DNA of 42,450 nucleotides from Subdoligranulum variabile (GTDB taxonomy: Bacteria > Bacillota > Clostridia > Oscillospirales > Ruminococcaceae): positions 1-42,450 of the forward strand of contig QAKI01000070.1 in NCBI GenBank assembly GCA_003343905.1, given 5' to 3'. This document shows, one piece after another, positions 41,797 through 42,450 of this stretch. Under the pieces are notes generated by a model. The model was not told the DNA's origin and searched no databases. It saw only the letters and a program-made list of their open reading frames with translations. A program made the position numbers and the translations under genes. Position 1 is the stretch's first letter. Each line of letters begins with the position of its first letter.

Positions 41797-42450
41797 TCAC
41801 GCTTTGGCGGCTTTTTCCTCGTCCAGGCGGTCCAGCAGGTCCCACACGCCCAGCATGTACTGGGTGCCCAGCGCACGGTCATACTTGCCGTAGCCGGGGC
41901 GGCAGTTGCCGGGGCCTTCCTCCCACAGCTGGCGGCCATGGTCCGGGCGGATGATCACATCGTGCCCGCCGTCATGGTAGGCGCGCAGGATCTCGATGAT
42001 GCCGGTCTCGCCGCAGCAGTCGCGGTGGGCGGCCTCGCTGAAATCGCCGTTCTCGAAGTGGTGGATGTTGCGGATATGCGCGAACGGAATGCGGTCGCTG
42101 TGCTTGCGCACGATGGCCGCCACGTTGTTGTCCGGGTTGGCGTTCAGGCTGCCGGAGCACAGCGTCAGGCAGTTGTACGGATCGTCCACCATGGACAGGA
42201 ACCGGTCGATGGCTTCGGCGTTGACCAGCAGCCGCGGCAGGCCGAAGATGTCCCACGGGGGATCGTCCTGGTGGATGGCCATCTTGATGTCGCATTCGCG
42301 GCAGGTGGGCATGATCGCTTCCAGGAAATACTGCAGGTTCTCCCACAGTTTTTCCTTGGTGACGGGGGCGTAAGCCTTGAACAGCTCGTCCAGCTTCGCC
42401 ATGCGCTCCGGCTCCCAGCCGGGGAAGGTCATGTTGTACTTCTCGGTGAA
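41797..42450 (-). CDS. uxuA: Mannonate dehydratase, C-terminal part (enters from window edge)
   Basis: Open frame to the right edge, about 217 codons. Typical UxuA stretches are FPGWEPERMAKLDELFKAY, MAIHQDDPPWDIFGLPRLL, NCLTLCSGSLNANPDNNV, IPFAHIRNIHHFENGDFSEA and IIRPDHGRQLWEE, covering the second metal-binding half of the TIM barrel. The codons upstream of M(42432) read FTEKYN, so the gene certainly continues beyond the window. With the 121 codons at the left edge this would give about 338 codons, some 15-30 fewer than usual, and the frames differ by one base if the ends are joined directly. Confidence 0.93.
   Translation of the reverse strand, partial: FTEKYNMTFPGWEPERMAKLDELFKAYAPVTKEKLWENLQYFLEAIMPTCRECDIKMAIHQDDPPWDIFGLPRLLVNAEAIDRFLSMVDDPYNCLTLCSGSLNANPDNNVAAIVRKHSDRIPFAHIRNIHHFENGDFSEAAHRDCCGETGIIEILRAYHDGGHDVIIRPDHGRQLWEEGPGNCRPGYGKYDRALGTQYMLGVWDLLDRLDEEKAAKA

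Noticed and set aside
1..42450. A plasmid or phage of 42.5 kb
   Set aside because: There is no plasmid replication, partition, integrase or structural phage gene; the content is chromosomal oriC housekeeping. The matching uxuA ends are reported as a finding instead.

Overview
The window looks like the chromosomal replication-origin region of a GC-rich, low-redundancy Clostridia member, most likely an Oscillospiraceae of the Gemmiger/Faecalibacterium/Subdoligranulum kind. The taxonomic placement is inference from gene order, AGGAGG-type ribosome binding sites, RemB, KhpB/Jag and the S4 protein beside recF. Around oriC (about 29.40-29.68 kb) the genes diverge in the classic Firmicutes order. 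To the left on the minus strand lie rpmH, rnpA, yidD, yidC and khpB/jag. To the right on the plus strand lie dnaA, oriC, dnaN, an S4-domain gene, recF, remB, gyrB, a REP-associated tyrosine transposase (RAYT) and gyrA. oriC holds TTWTNCACA-type DnaA boxes followed by four CTA trios (DnaA-trio element) and an AT-rich stretch.

Left arm (1-22.3 kb). A hexuronate unit comes first: uxuB and the 5' part of uxuA, divergent from an AraC regulator. It is followed by a lipoprotein, an M18 aminopeptidase overlapping gluQ, and a 5.9-kb gene-free block. Next are a degenerate P-type ATPase overlapping an acylphosphatase, then rsmI, a YfcE-like phosphoesterase overlapping birA, a second lipoprotein, a membrane-anchored hypothetical protein, an alpha/beta hydrolase, and a SLOG-like gene divergent from a small XRE regulator. 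Right end: a CPBP membrane protease and the 3' part of uxuA. The two uxuA parts are on the same strand at opposite window ends, so the window may be a nearly closed circle, a tandem-duplication product, or a contig bounded by two uxuA copies.

The striking feature is the non-coding DNA. About 15 kb (roughly 35%) lies in 16 gene-free gaps longer than 300 bp, and most of it is built from a small vocabulary of palindromes. REP-A has the core GGCGGGGTC-tt-GACCCCGCC. REP-B has the core GGGCGGCC-tgca-GGCCGCCC. D is CCTCCCCT..AGGGGAGG plus TCTGC..GCAGA. E is GGCCGC..GCGGCC plus GCTCCCC..GGGGAGC. M7 is a (T)TCTTT-AAAGAA(A) palindrome with variable but self-complementary outer arms, usually just after a stop codon. 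C is GCGGGCC-gca-GGCCCGC followed by a run of TNTTATC heptamers, often just before a start codon. These are organised at higher levels: REP pairs at a fixed 80-84 bp spacing; a 165-bp tandem duplication; a perfect 17 x 265-bp satellite; a 166-bp terminal-inverted-repeat element sitting inside the loop of M7 palindromes (three copies); and a longer element (F, six copies) inside E. Two families show compensatory base-pair changes between copies. The RAYT gene, the obvious candidate for REP mobilisation, carries two REP-A copies in frame in its own coding sequence and three more directly after it.

No tRNA, rRNA, CRISPR array, integrase or phage gene was seen. All comparisons were made by eye; copy counts outside the satellite are minimum counts.
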